Below, piece after piece: positions 40,354 through 50,628 of a DNA stretch of 64,000 bases (positions are counted from its first letter, which is position 1; every line of letters starts with the position of its first letter). Source of the stretch: Nectonema munidae (taxonomy: Eukaryota > Nematomorpha > Nectonematoida > Nectonematidae); the NCBI GenBank assembly GCA_030549495.1, contig JAUIRK010000170.1, positions 1-64,000 on the forward strand, read 5' to 3'. The notes under the pieces are model-generated. The model saw only the letters and a list, made by a program, of their open reading frames with translations. It had not been told where the DNA came from and searched no databases. Both the position numbers and the translations under genes were made by a program.

Positions 40354-41600
40354 TTTATTTACAAAAGTACGAATAATTAAAATTGATTGGACAGTGAAAT
40401 TTGGAAGAAACTCTCATGAGTGTAGTCCAAGAGCCAAAGGGGAAAAAATTAGAAAGAAGGAACTTTTGAAGGTCAGCAGCATCAAAGGCCACTCACCCGC
40501 TTGAAGACACAACCCATTAGCAATGATATTTGTAAAAGCAGAACAAATTCAGAAGAGTTCGTTGTAAAAATAGGACAAAAACTGAATCAAATAAAATTGA
40601 AGTACAATTAGTCGATTTTTTTAAATAGATAAACAATTGGAAAAAATATGAAAAATTTTCATAGTAACTTAAGTAAAAATTTTTGATCCATTTTTTAAAT
40701 AATGTGAAAGTAGAATAATAATAATAATAAGGGTCAGTACTGTTGCAGTTGAAACAAAGAGACAGTTTGTAAGAGAATGATTGTCTGGATTTTGAACATT
40801 TGTAATAAGGCAGAATCATTGTTATAGGATGTCGAGGAGATGTTCGATTTTTTCCAATACGGAAATCAATTCATTGAAAGGACTTGGAAGAAGAAAAATC
40901 AAGAATTTATAGAGGAATAGAGCAACTTTCATATGATATATATCTTCGAATTTGGATATTGAGTTAAATACAAAAAGCGAGTTGGTATGAGAATGTTTTT
41001 TCCAGCCAAATATCAGTCTTTGTACTTTCTTTTGTAGATGATAAAGAGTATTATCACTAGTCTGACCCCAATTAAACATACTATATGTAATGTGGGGCAA
41101 AAACAAAGTCTTATAGAAAGTTAACATTATTTTTGAAGGTAAAATATTTTTAGCAATTTTTAAAGATGCAGTAATATAAGCTAGCTTATGGGAAACAGAA
41201 GAAATATGAGTATTCCAAGACAAATTATGATTTATGATTAATCCTAAGAGATTAAAATTTAAAACTTTTTTGAATCCGATTCCATTTAAGAAGTCAACAT
41301 ATTTTTTAATATCGAACTTGTACGAGAAAACCATGCTAAATCATTCAAAGAAACACACTGATATCTATCAGTCAAATAAGACTCAACAAATTTAAGAGAA
41401 TTTTCCAAAAAAAGCATAATATCTTAATTTGGTCAGTAGTGTTCTATGCGACAATGAGTCAAATGCATGGCTCAGATCAAAGAAGAGGGAAAAACATTTT
41501 TCTTAGATTCGATATAGAAGTAATTATGGTATTAATAAAATAAGCACGAAAGAGTTTAGAAGAATAAGATCTTCTGAAGCCATATATTATAATAAATGCA
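40345..41600 (-). pseudogene. LINE C: internally deleted reverse transcriptase fragment
   Basis: On the minus strand the fragment starts near 41,590 and reads through FDLSHAFDSLSHRTLLTKL and KFVESYLTDRYQCV (fingers and palm), which requires frame changes. It then passes directly into the 170-codon frame at 41,334-40,822 with LLGLIINHNLSWNTHI, HITYSMFNWGQ and LQKKVQRLI (thumb). The segment that should hold PQG and the YADD box is missing, a deletion of very roughly 100 codons. The carboxy terminus follows at 40,819-40,517 in another frame (MILPYYKCSKSRQSFSYKL, FKKWIK). The 3' UTR at 40,345-40,515 ends in TAAATAAAGTT and the triplet tail. Same broad group as LINE A but a different copy or family. 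Confidence 0.85.
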
Positions 41601-41901
41601 AAATAATTTTTTTATAAAAAGTAAACAAAGTTTTCTCCCTTTTATATCAAATAAATGACGGTATAACTTGGGTTATATAGTGACTAAAAGTTATGAGAGG
41701 TTATGTCTTTATACTTTCATGCTTATGGTATATAATGTCTATAAATTTTGAGAAGTTATCCGCCCTGTCAACCCACTTGAGGTTTTAGAAGATATCTAAA
41801 TATATGACATGAATTTTTCAAAACTAAAAAAAATGAAATTAGTTACCAGTTCGTAAATGATCCAATATATATTTTTTTCCATAATTATATTAATAAATAA
41901 T
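41601..41901. other. Unassigned AT-rich stretch
   Basis: No frame, motif or repeat was recognised between the LINE C remnant and the foldback relative. Confidence 0.5.
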
Positions 41902-42265
41902 CTCATAACATGTACGATTGAACACGGGTAGAGACAACTTGATTGTCATCACCTGTATACTAAGATGGTTTCTATGACTAGGGAGACAATGTTCAACTTT
42001 CTGCTAGATGTAAGATTTAATATACCTCATTCAGAGAGACAATGTTATAAAAGTTATTACGTATATTTTTGCAATTTGCACGATATTAAATAATATATTT
42101 GTCAAAAAAACAAAATAAAATTATGTAATAAAAGAATCAAAAAATATTCTTTAAAAAATGAAAAAATATATATTCTTTTCAAATATATCCTTGGCTGCCG
42201 TTAATTTTAGAATAGAAAGATAAGCCTAGTCTCTTTAATCATTTTTATCAAATCATGCTTATCTA
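41902..42265 (+). mobile_element. Decayed single-arm relative of the foldback element
   Basis: It starts CTCATAACATGTACG like the end of the foldback at 31,685. It keeps in order the GGGTAGA..CAACTTG segment, one minisatellite unit, CTAGGGAGACAATGTTCAAC, AAAGTTATTACGTAT, GCAATTTGCACGAT and the TTGGCTGCCGTTAATTTTAG centre. It then runs into the loop sequence in the opposite orientation to that at 32,700. The second arm is missing. It is clearly more diverged than the two arms are from each other, so this copy is older or unconstrained. Confidence 0.85.
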
Positions 42266-44576
42266 AATCATGCTATAGTTGACTTATCTTTCAACTTGGA
42301 CCAACTTTTCAGAAGACATAAAAACCAACGCACAAAGGCATTTGATGTTTGTTACAGAGTTGCAAATTTCTTTATTGTCAAAAGCAAAAACTTGGTAATA
42401 AAATGTTTAAACTATAATACTTTTCCAGGATTATTACTTTATAGGTATGTGGACGGAACGTTTAAAGTTGCTAAAAAACCTTTTGTGCAACTTTTTTCAA
42501 TACATGCATTCATTAGGAGTGATGACTGCATCAAACAAGTTCCATTGTTTTTTTGTTTTCATGTCCTCCAGAAAAGAAGATTATAATTTAGTATAAGTAA
42601 AATTTATATTATCATGTGATCTTAAGCCGACTTTGAAAAATTTTTTAACTAAATTAAATTTCTTTATTTGTTAAAGCTAAAAAGAAGACTTTCTGAAAAA
42701 ATTGAGTTAAAAAAATTTGTTGCTGATTTTGAAAAAGCAATTTGGAACTCTTCAAGAGTTAACTTCCCAAATATTAAAATGAGTGGTTACCAATTTCATT
42801 GGTCTCAAAGTGTGTGGAGAAAGGTTAATTTATAATTTTCTTTGAATACTTATTGAAACTATTTTTCAGGTTCAAGAACTAGGACTTGTTAACTTATTCA
42901 ACAATGATAGAGGGACACACAGAACATTGAAAAAACTCCTTTCTCTTCCTTTGATGCCACAACAACATGTTTGGTATACTAAATAATTATATTATTTCTG
43001 TCATTTGGGAACGATTCACAGTTTAAGTCAACTCACTTAAACACTATACAACCATCTTTTCTCATTTTTTTAAGCCATTATAAATTTAAACTATTGGTGT
43101 GACTTTTTTACGCAATGACGCACATTTCTTAATTTTTTACTTTGCAATCACTCATAATCTTTCATTTATTTTGCTTTATCTCATATTTCTTATTTTCTCT
43201 TTTGAAACCACTCAGAATCACTTCAATTTTGAAGTATATTATTTTATATTCCTTGGCATTTCTCATTTTTTCTTACGCAATCAACCACAATCTAAATTTT
43301 TCTTATATCCATTTTATAGCATTCAGTTTTATCCTATATTATTAAAATCACGATTTGTTTTGATCGAAATTTTGGGTGATTTTGAAACCTTTACATTTGT
43401 ATATAGTTTAAATTTTAATAGTACTTTCTCAAAGACGATAACATTATGAATATGAAAATTGAAAATCTGAAATCCTGACACAATAAAGTCTCTTAGGTTT
43501 GGATTCCTTACAAACTGCAACTTTCAAGCATTTCAAAACTTTTCTTTAAAAATTATTTCTCAAAGTTTGAATACAAAATGTATCATTGGTAGCAAAAAAT
43601 CTGCATATTAATCAAAGTTTCGTAAACATATGGTTATTACACGCCAGGTTACTCATCTAAGAGAAGACTATTACGTACATTGTGAAGTGGGAGGGACTTT
43701 CGGATATCCAGCTTTCAAAACCATTTATCTCTTAATTCTCAAAAAAATACAATTCGAACTTAAATGGTACAAAAGCGTAAAGATTTTACAGTCAGCGAGC
43801 ACTTCGATAATGAAATGCGATTTCAACAGTATAGGATAAATTGGAATGTGAAAACGAGCATAAAGAAAAAATTGATTGTGATTGATTAAAATGGGGATTG
43901 TGTGTGATTGTCATGAAAAAAAGAAATATGTGTTATTGCGTAAAAAATTACACTCTACCCTGACTGTTATTCCAGTATATACTCTATTAAAATTTGACTT
44001 CGATTATGAACTATTCTACTTTAAAAAACTCCAACTTATTTATATTTTTTCAGTTCTTTATTTCAACAAGTCAAAGAAAGTGTATCCCAGCAACAACTTA
44101 AAGAATTTCACTTATGTTGAAACAACATGGATAAAAATTCCTTTTTGGAAAGTTTCTGAATGGTGTGTTTATCGCCAGCCCATAAGGACCAACAACGATG
44201 TCGAGGGTTGGCATCATCGGTTCAACTCCAAAGCGAATCACTCCAAAAATCTTTACACAATAATTAATTTAGCATAAACAAAGAAGCCTTACTGTTGACA
44301 TTACAAGTAATTTTAATAAATTTTTGCGAGGATAAACTCATCAAAAACTACGTTTTAAATTATAACCACTCGTAGGTGTTAATGATTAAATACTTTTTTG
44401 ATTACAGGTGAAATTGATTTCTGAAAGAAAACTCCTCAGACATCAGAAAAAATATTTTACAGCTTATCAAAAAAAATTGTTAATTTATGGAACGAGTATG
44501 AGGAAGGAATGTTACCAATTGGAAGCCTACACAAAAGAATTTCTCTTATTCAGGCTATCCCGAAGTCAAAAATCTG
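42266..44576 (+). pseudogene. MULE transposase-derived gene with introns, frame-broken
   Basis: MULE-type DDE transposase. The reading is TNAQRHLMFVTELQ and SKAKTW, then a 50-nt intron (42,395-42,444), then YVDGTFKVAKKPFVQLFSI and IKQVPLFF. A one-base gain in a T run near 42,550 leads to SSRKEDYNL. An 86-nt intron (42,591-42,676) precedes KKFVADFEKAIW (second catalytic region) and GYQFHWSQSVWRK. A 46-nt intron (42,824-42,869) precedes VQELGLVNLFNNDRGTH and LLSLPLMPQQHV. A 1,080-nt intron (42,974-44,053) follows, in phase, before FQQVKESVSQQQLKEF. The last parts are TYVETTWI, RTNNDVEGWHHRFN and, from about 44,407, VKLISERKLLRHQKKYF. At least four single-base frame changes are needed, and the last junction does not splice in phase. 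Known relatives are numerous in arthropods. Whether this was a host-domesticated gene or a mobile copy is uncertain; the several introns favour an old, gene-like history. No terminal repeats were found. Confidence 0.88.
43096..43954. mobile_element. MITE-like element inside the large MULE-gene intron
   Basis: The left end GGTGTGACTTTTTTACGCAA at 43,096 is matched in inverted form by TTGCGTAAAAAATTACAC ending near 43,952. Resemblance of the arms (poly-T with CAATCAC/CAATCACAC motifs) extends about 100 bp inwards, with decay. The interior of about 860 bp has no transposase. It lies wholly between the splice donor at 42,974 and acceptor at 44,053. A target-site duplication cannot be fixed, so the superfamily is left open. 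Confidence 0.6.
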
Positions 44577-44689
44577 AATATTTTTTCTTTTTACTTTTAT
44601 TCTTTTCTAATAAATTTTATTCTTTTCCAAATTTTGCCACTCTTCAACAGAAACAGAGGATACACACCAATAGGAGTTGACTTGTCTAC

Positions 44690-46237
44690 GATAGATGCAG
44701 GTTTGTGCTCAAGATTTAAAGCTCTGTCATGCATATCTGACTTTTAATGGTTGACATATGTCTTTCTTTAAGGCGGTGTTTTTGATGCCTACTCTCAAAG
44801 AGGGACTAAAATTTCTTAGTGCGTTCATCTGTCTCATGATTTGACACAAATGACAAAATATTGTATGCACCTTGCCATTTGTCTCTAAGTAATTTAGCCA
44901 TTCTTTCTTAGGATCAAGTTCTTACGCCTATTTTGAACCACTTGTCATTTTGATCGAACAATCCACATAAATTTTCATACTTAATATTGTTTCTTTTGAA
45001 TTAGTAATGAAATTTGAAACAAATATTAAGAAAAAATATAAATTATTCACTCTTTTAAAAGAGTAAAAACTGTTCTTGGTACTTAACATCTTAAGAGTAG
45101 AAATAGTGCCGATTAAACTAATGCAAAACAAGTGCAAAACGTCGTGGATACAAAACGTCCTGAACCCGTTGATTATTATTTTTGTGGAAAACAAAACTTC
45201 TACACCATCAGTTCTTTTTTTGGCAAGTTTATTCCTTTATAATGCCTGTTTTTTGGAAATATAAAGTGGAAATAAGAGCATAAAAACAGTTATTTATAAG
45301 GCATTTGATTTATCGATGGCAATGGATTAACTAGAGAAACCAGGTTATTTAATCAAACAATCAATCACTCAGACAAAAGAAAATTTTGTTTCATTGTTTT
45401 CTTTAAGAAAAAACTTTCCGTTATAACTCTGATTCAGCTGACCTCGATATACTAGTTATGGTTGGGTATTGTTTATCCAAATATCACTTTCATCTTAAAT
45501 GTATTCTTTGAATCTGATGTTAGAAGTCAAATAAAATAAATTAACATCTTTGAACAAATACCATAAACCCCTAATGAGTGGAAATTTTAGAGGATGAACT
45601 CGTTTAAATAGTATTAGAAGGAAGTTTTTAGTTTAAGTTACCTTGTTCAGTGTGACAAAGTAATATATTTTTGGCATTTTCCTTTTGTTACGTATTTCAA
45701 AACCTTCAGAAGTAAACATAGTACATTAATGGAAAGGTAAAAAATGACCAATTTGTTATCTACTAAAACATTAGTTTTCATATTCTTGTAAGAAATAAAC
45801 GAAAAAAACTTAAAATCTTTTTCTTTTAGCAGACAAATCAAAACAAAATAATTGAAAGTGGGTTGTAATAACAACGAAGAGATAAAAACAAAATTGAAAA
45901 ACTCAACAAAATTTTGAAAGCTTAAACTAAGAAACCTTGATGAGCTGAAGCAGAAAGTTGGGGTATAGAAAAAAGTGTAGACTGAGTTACGTGGCATGTG
46001 AATAAGTTTCAAATCAAATATTCTAAACTAAAAATAAGTTTATGTATGTATTCCTTTTATACACAGGAGCTGGCGCTATATTCAGATTAACATGAACATG
46101 TTATATATATTGTAGAGGAAAAATAAGGAAAATTGAAAGGTCTTACTTAATTTAAAGGGATTAAAATACTTGCAAACTTATTTGTTTAAAAATAAGTTAA
46201 AACTAATTTTTAGTTAAAATATTTCAGATTTTGTTAT
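44690..46237. other. No recognisable gene
   Basis: AT-rich sequence downstream of the MULE relic. A 121-codon minus-strand frame at 45,647-46,012 is rich in F, L and S, as expected of chance translation of such sequence, and matches no family I know. No repeat structure was noticed. Confidence 0.5.
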
Positions 46238-46420
46238 TGGCCATTTGGGTTTTCAGCCGTTTTGGTTTCGGCCGTTTTGGTTTCCAGCCGTTTTGATTTC
46301 CGGCCGTTTTGGTTTCGGCCGTTTTGGTTTCCGGCCGTTTTGGTTTCGGCCGTTTTGGTTTCCGGCCGTTTTGGTTTCGGCCTTTTGGTTTCGGCCGTTT
46401 TGGTTTTCGGCCGTTTGGAC
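46238..46420. repeat. GC-rich 15/16-bp minisatellite (GGCCGAAACCAAAAC)
   Basis: About twelve units of CGGCCGTTTTGGTTT with an optional extra C, as read on the plus strand. It is open in more than one frame on both strands, giving low-complexity peptides (FWFRPFWF or KPKRPKPK) that are not taken as proteins. Its base composition, close to half G+C, stands out sharply. It abuts the hAT fragment with no spacer. Confidence 0.95.
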
Positions 46421-46950
46421 TAGGAACCAAAGACAGTGTGCAGCAGTTGAAGCTAGCTATGTAGTGAGTGAGATGATTGCAAAGGCGGGAAAGCCATTTA
46501 CAGATGGTGAATTTATCAAAAAGTGCATGTTACAAGCTGAAAGTATAATCTGTCCAGAAAAAAAGAGTAAGTTTAGCAATATCAGTCTTTCAGCCAACAC
46601 AGTGGCAGAGCGAATTTGTGACATGTCATGTGACATATACAAGCACAGCTTGCAATGTGGATTCGTGGTGTTGATCACAGTTTTGAAGTTACTCAAGAGT
46701 TAGGGTTAGGACTGGAGATATTTCGCCAGCTGTTCAATGTTATTGTGGACGCCGGATTATCATTGAAGAGGTTTGCTGGAATAACAACCGAAGGAGCACC
46801 ATCAATGACAGTGAAGAAAAATGGACTCGTGGCACTTGTTCAAAGAAAATTAGAAGAAGAAGAAGAAGAAGGTGTAGAGAAGGCCATTGCTCTGCATTGC
46901 ACCCTATCAGTGACTCAACTAAAATTTCTCTTGTACCGAATTGGCTAAAT
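46421..46950 (+). pseudogene. hAT transposase fragment, GTF2IRD2/ZBED-like
   Basis: Two frames match the uncharacterised hAT-derived proteins often named GTF2I-repeat-domain protein 2-like. The first reads VVSEMIAKAGKPFTDG, AESIICPEKKSKF and ISLSANTVAERICDMS. After a frame change near 46,645 the second reads QLAMWIRGVDHSFEVTQEL, FAGITTEGAPSM and NGLVALVQRKLEEE to ALHC. Compared with the family, about 25 residues including the DEST segment that carries a catalytic Asp are missing at the frame change, and about 15 more after TQEL. The BED finger and carboxy-terminal dimerisation region are absent. There are no introns. It is a dead, internally deleted fragment whose upstream edge coincides with the minisatellite. 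Confidence 0.9.
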
Positions 46951-47264
46951 CTTTTGCTACCATACTACGTGACATTTCCTAAAATTGATAGCGGCATCTT
47001 TTGATACTATTTTCATGGCAGTTAAATGACCTTATCATACCTAAATCTGTCAATCAAAATCAAAAGTTAAACTTTTTCAGCAAAATTCTGACAGTATCTT
47101 TAGTTAAGCTTATAACTTTGGTTCTATATTATATACTCGTTTGAAAATTTATAAATATATACAGTTTTAAACACATAATACTTTATAGTTAAATTTTTTT
47201 CAAAATCATGGTTACTTTTTGGGAAATGTTAATCAAAATTTTGATTGATGAGAAATATATCTAA
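46951..47264. other. Unassigned stretch after the hAT fragment
   Basis: No frame or family was recognised. AT-rich sequence leads into the 152-bp tandem repeat. Confidence 0.5.
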
Positions 47265-48035
47265 TAAAATATACCTTCAAATTTTACATGAAATATATTT
47301 TTTTATATCAAATCGGGCATGCTGATTTCATTTTTGGACTTATTTTTGGAATTTAGAAACTGAAAATACCTATAAGTGTGCAACAAACTTGCGGTTTACT
47401 TCTAAAATCGGTCTCTGAAAACATTCATTCAAATTTTACATGAAATATACACATTATTATAACAAATCAACAATCGCAATTTCATTTATAAATTCTTTTT
47501 GCATTTAGAATTTGAAAATGCTAATCAATGTGAAGCACATTTGTGGTTTATTTTTAAAATCTGTCTCCGAGAACATTAATTAAAATTTTACATGAAATAT
47601 ACACATTTTCATATCAAATCAACATTGCCAATTTCATTTATAGATTATTTTTGCATTTGGATTTCAAAATACTTATAAGTTTGAAACAAATTTACGGTTT
47701 ATTTCTAAAATCTGTCTTTGAGAACATTCATTCAAATTTTACATGAAATAAACGCATTTTCATATCAAATCAACAATGTCAATTTCATTTATAGATTGTT
47801 TTTGCATTTGGATTTTAAATGACCTCTAAGTGTAAAATAAATTTCTGGTTCACTTCTAAAAATTGTTCCCAAAAATAAAATTTGGGGTTTACATCTAAAA
47901 TCTAACTACCAGAACATTCATTCAAACTTTACATGAAATACACATATTTTTATAACAAATCAACAATGCCAATTCCAATTATAGATTGTTTTTGGATTTA
48001 GAATTTGAAAATACTTTTAAGCGTGAATCAAATTT
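47265..48035. repeat. Diverged tandem repeat, period about 152 bp, five copies
   Basis: TTTTACATGAAATA (once CTTTACATGAAATA) recurs near 47,281, 47,436, 47,587, 47,738 and 47,928, each time followed by a CAAATCAACAATG..CAATTTCATTTATAGATT segment and preceded by TCTAAAATCTGTCTC..GAACATTCATTC. The last interval is lengthened by about 40 bp containing a partial extra unit. Copies differ by an estimated 10-20 percent, so this array is much older than the 259-bp array. Confidence 0.9.
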
Positions 48036-48179
48036 GCAAATCAGGTGTTTTACACATATGTACCCATTTTCAAGTAGGCTGAATCCAACAGTGATGTTTA
48101 TTTTTTAAAATTAATCATACCTGTCAAAAAATGATTGACATATGACACTTTAACTGAAATAAAGGACTTCATGATTAAA

Positions 48180-48323
48180 TTTTTTTTTCCGTGGGGGTTT
48201 TCATCGAGAAGGCACACTTGCGCCGCTTGTATCGAACAATGAGAAAGTTGGCTTGATGCAGGATCGAACCCAAGACCTTGAGTTATCAAAACCAAGTACC
48301 TAATCAACCTTACTCACGCCCCC
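48180..48323 (-). mobile_element. tRNA-derived SINE
   Basis: On the minus strand the element starts GGGGGCGTGAGTAAGG. It has a tRNA-like head with an A-box-like GTGAGTAAGGTTGATTAGG and an exact B box GGTTCGATCC (48,261-48,270), with an anticodon-arm-like CTTGG..CTCAAG between them. About 60 bp of unrelated body follows (AAGCGGCGCAAGTGTGCC) and it ends in an A run (plus-strand T run at 48,180-48,188). A matching acceptor stem is absent, so this is not a functional tRNA gene. The length of about 144 bp is normal for the class. Confidence 0.8.
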
Positions 48324-49009
48324 AATTAGTTATACGTAGCTATATATGTAATTTTTTTGTCACAGAACAAATAGAATTTTAAGTGGGCAAAACAAAATTG
48401 CAAAAAAAGAAAATATAACTGAAAATGATATAGAACTAAAAACGGGATTTTATACCGAATTCAATGTGTTTTTTTAATGAAATTAATTAAATACAAAACA
48501 AGGACTCTGTAGAGTGTATAGGCATATTTTGATGCGCATCATTTTATTTGAAGAAGAAAGAAAGTTCGTTTATACCATTCCCTCTACAATATCTCGAAAC
48601 AAGCTGAATCGGTCAATTTAAATAAGTTTCGTTTTTGACCATTTTGAGAAAGTTTTATACGTATAATCAAACGATATAGAAATGAACGAAGATGATACAG
48701 TTGAAACATAATTTAATTATAATAAAAATTTGATCGTTTTTTATATCTAATCATTTGGTTGTCGTATCATTTCCCTAAAATAAAAAATATTTTCACCTCA
48801 ACATGAGTTTTCTGCATAAAATTTGCCATTTTATTTAATAATTGCTGGCAGTATTTTAAAAAAAAATGAATGATCTCCTTTATTAAAAACTGTTAAGGAT
48901 AATAAAATAGTTTAAAAAAAAAGAGAAAAATTTTAATCCAAAATTTGTCTTTTTGATAATCAAAAAAACATTTCCATTCAAAAACATTTAAAAGAAATTT
49001 ACATTTCTT
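48324..49009. other. No recognisable feature
   Basis: AT-rich sequence with many poly-A and poly-T runs. No frame, repeat or family was recognised. Confidence 0.5.
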
Positions 49010-49520
49010 GGGTTTTTCTCTTTATTAAAAGCAAAAATAGTACCTGCATTTACTCTTGCCGTATCTAATAGATAATAAAAAGAGGCAACTATGCATTTTT
49101 TTGTTTTTCTATTTGTGGAATAATTTCTTATACTCTGATCGACTATATCCGTTCCACCCTTGGAAAAATCGTACTGTTTAAAAATTGCAAGTTTACTTTT
49201 TTCATCGTCTACTGAAATTCCTAAAATGGAGGGGGTGGGGGGGAAGGGGGTCTGGAAGTCAAATCTAATACATTTTTTTTCCCTTTTGATTTAGAAAATT
49301 CTACATAACTATAGATTGATAAAAATTCACTATCTATATCCCAGTATAATTTATAAGAAAATTCATCTCTATTATCTAAACTTTTTATACTTTGCGGAAT
49401 ACCTTTTCTTCTTGTGTCTATTGTACCGACTATAGTTAATCCTTTTTATAATGCCAAACAGCTATCTCTATAGAAGTATACAAACGGCAAATGGTTAAAT
49501 TTCGACCTCTCAAAGATAAA
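49010..49520 (-). pseudogene. piggyBac transposase relic PB4, catalytic-domain fragment
   Basis: On the minus strand, from high to low coordinates: LYTSIEIAVW near 49,480 (the FFTS-type region after the second catalytic Asp), then KGLTIVGTIDTRRKGIP near 49,430, SYVEFSKSKGKKNVLDL near 49,290, and, after a frame change at the G-rich tract, FSKGGTDIVDQSIRNYSTNR and FYYLLDTARVNAGTIF near 49,030-49,170. These match the DDE_Tnp_1_7 family, including the GGxD motif with the third catalytic Asp. The amino-terminal half is not recognisable, though scattered short matches may extend to about 49,650. No zinc-binding carboxy terminus or TTAA terminus was located. Orientation and sequence distinguish it from the other three piggyBac copies in the window. 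Confidence 0.82.
49229..49250 (+). other. G-rich tract with quadruplex potential
   Basis: GGAGGGGGTGGGGGGGAAGG followed by GGG sits in strongly AT-rich DNA, inside the PB4 relic at the point where its frame is lost. Runs of 5, 7 and 5 G satisfy the usual G3+N1-7 quadruplex pattern if the 7-G run is divided. Confidence 0.7.
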
Positions 49521-50628
49521 TATGCAGTGATGATGCCTCTTATAAGTGTATAAGTTCTATATAATTTTTCTCAATATATACATCGTTACCTTGGCAAAAC
49601 TTGGATGGCATTTTCTGAAGAAGAGAGGGCTTACTTTATATCTTTAATGCTTTGTTCATTAATCTTTTGTAAGAATATTTTTGGGTGTTTCTGGTTGCTG
49701 TTTGTAAATAAATTTACATCCGTTATCATTGAATAGCGTGGAAGTTATATGTAATTTTCATCTGTAAAATAATTAAAATGGACTTTTCCAGGATAATTCC
49801 ACCAAGAATTCTTTGGAGCATTACTTAAAAAATTAAGATTTTACAGGATTTTTTAAGAAGTTTCTCAACAATACAAGTATATCTGAGATCTTTTCTATCA
49901 AAATATTTGAATAAATCAGACAAAATTAAAAGTAATTAAAAAAATGTATTTTTCTGTTTTCATTGAAAATATGCTTTATATACTTTCTATAATTTTAAAT
50001 ATAAATATTTATACGAGAAGGTAAATTAAGTTACTCATGTTAACGCCATCTAAATACAAAAATTTAATAAAAATATTGAATTACGTTATTTTTACATATT
50101 ACGGTTATTACGACGTATACCCTATTTAGATAATAATGGTAAAAAGTAATTTTACTACAGGCTTACTATTACAATAATAATATTACTAGTTATTTTTTGT
50201 ATATTAATATCTCCACGTTATTTTTAAGGTGTGTTCATTTTTTCGTTAGTTAACCTGATAGCGAAATTTTGATCTATATTTTCAATTGCGCTAGTTGTCT
50301 AAGATTGATAAAAAAAATATACTAATCATCATCTTTCCAAAGAGAAATTAGTAGAAAAGTGATGCAGGTGTATTACTTCACTGAAACATTTATGATTTCT
50401 GAATTAAAAAAAGTTTACTTTCCGCATTTACTAAAGACGACTAATTCAATATCCTCAAAATAATGATAGAAATAAAAAATAAGAAAAAAATTTTTGAGTG
50501 CTCCTCTGATGCAAAATTTAATTTTTTTTATTTGAAAGCAAATTCATCTGTAAAAGAAGAAAAAGCAAGTATTAATGAAGAAATTAAGCATAAATCACAT
50601 TGAAACATTTGGTAAATTAAAATGTATA
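49521..50628. other. No confidently recognised feature
   Basis: Possibly includes a further decayed amino-terminal part of PB4 up to about 49,650. Otherwise AT-rich sequence with no frame or repeat that I can identify. Confidence 0.4.

Noticed and set aside
43099-43520. Several overlapping frames of 60-116 codons
   Set aside because: They lie inside the MITE-like intronic element, are Phe/Ile/Leu-rich, overlap on both strands and match nothing.
45647-46012. 121-codon minus-strand frame
   Set aside because: Composition is what AT-rich DNA gives by chance and no motif was found; kept only as a remark.
46224-46430. Proline/lysine-rich or Phe/Trp-rich low-complexity proteins at the GC-rich minisatellite
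   Set aside because: A 15/16-bp minisatellite is open in more than one frame on both strands; no initiation context or homology supports expression.
48240-48323. Functional tRNA gene
   Set aside because: A and B boxes are present, but no matching acceptor stem closes the structure and it continues into a SINE body with an A tail.
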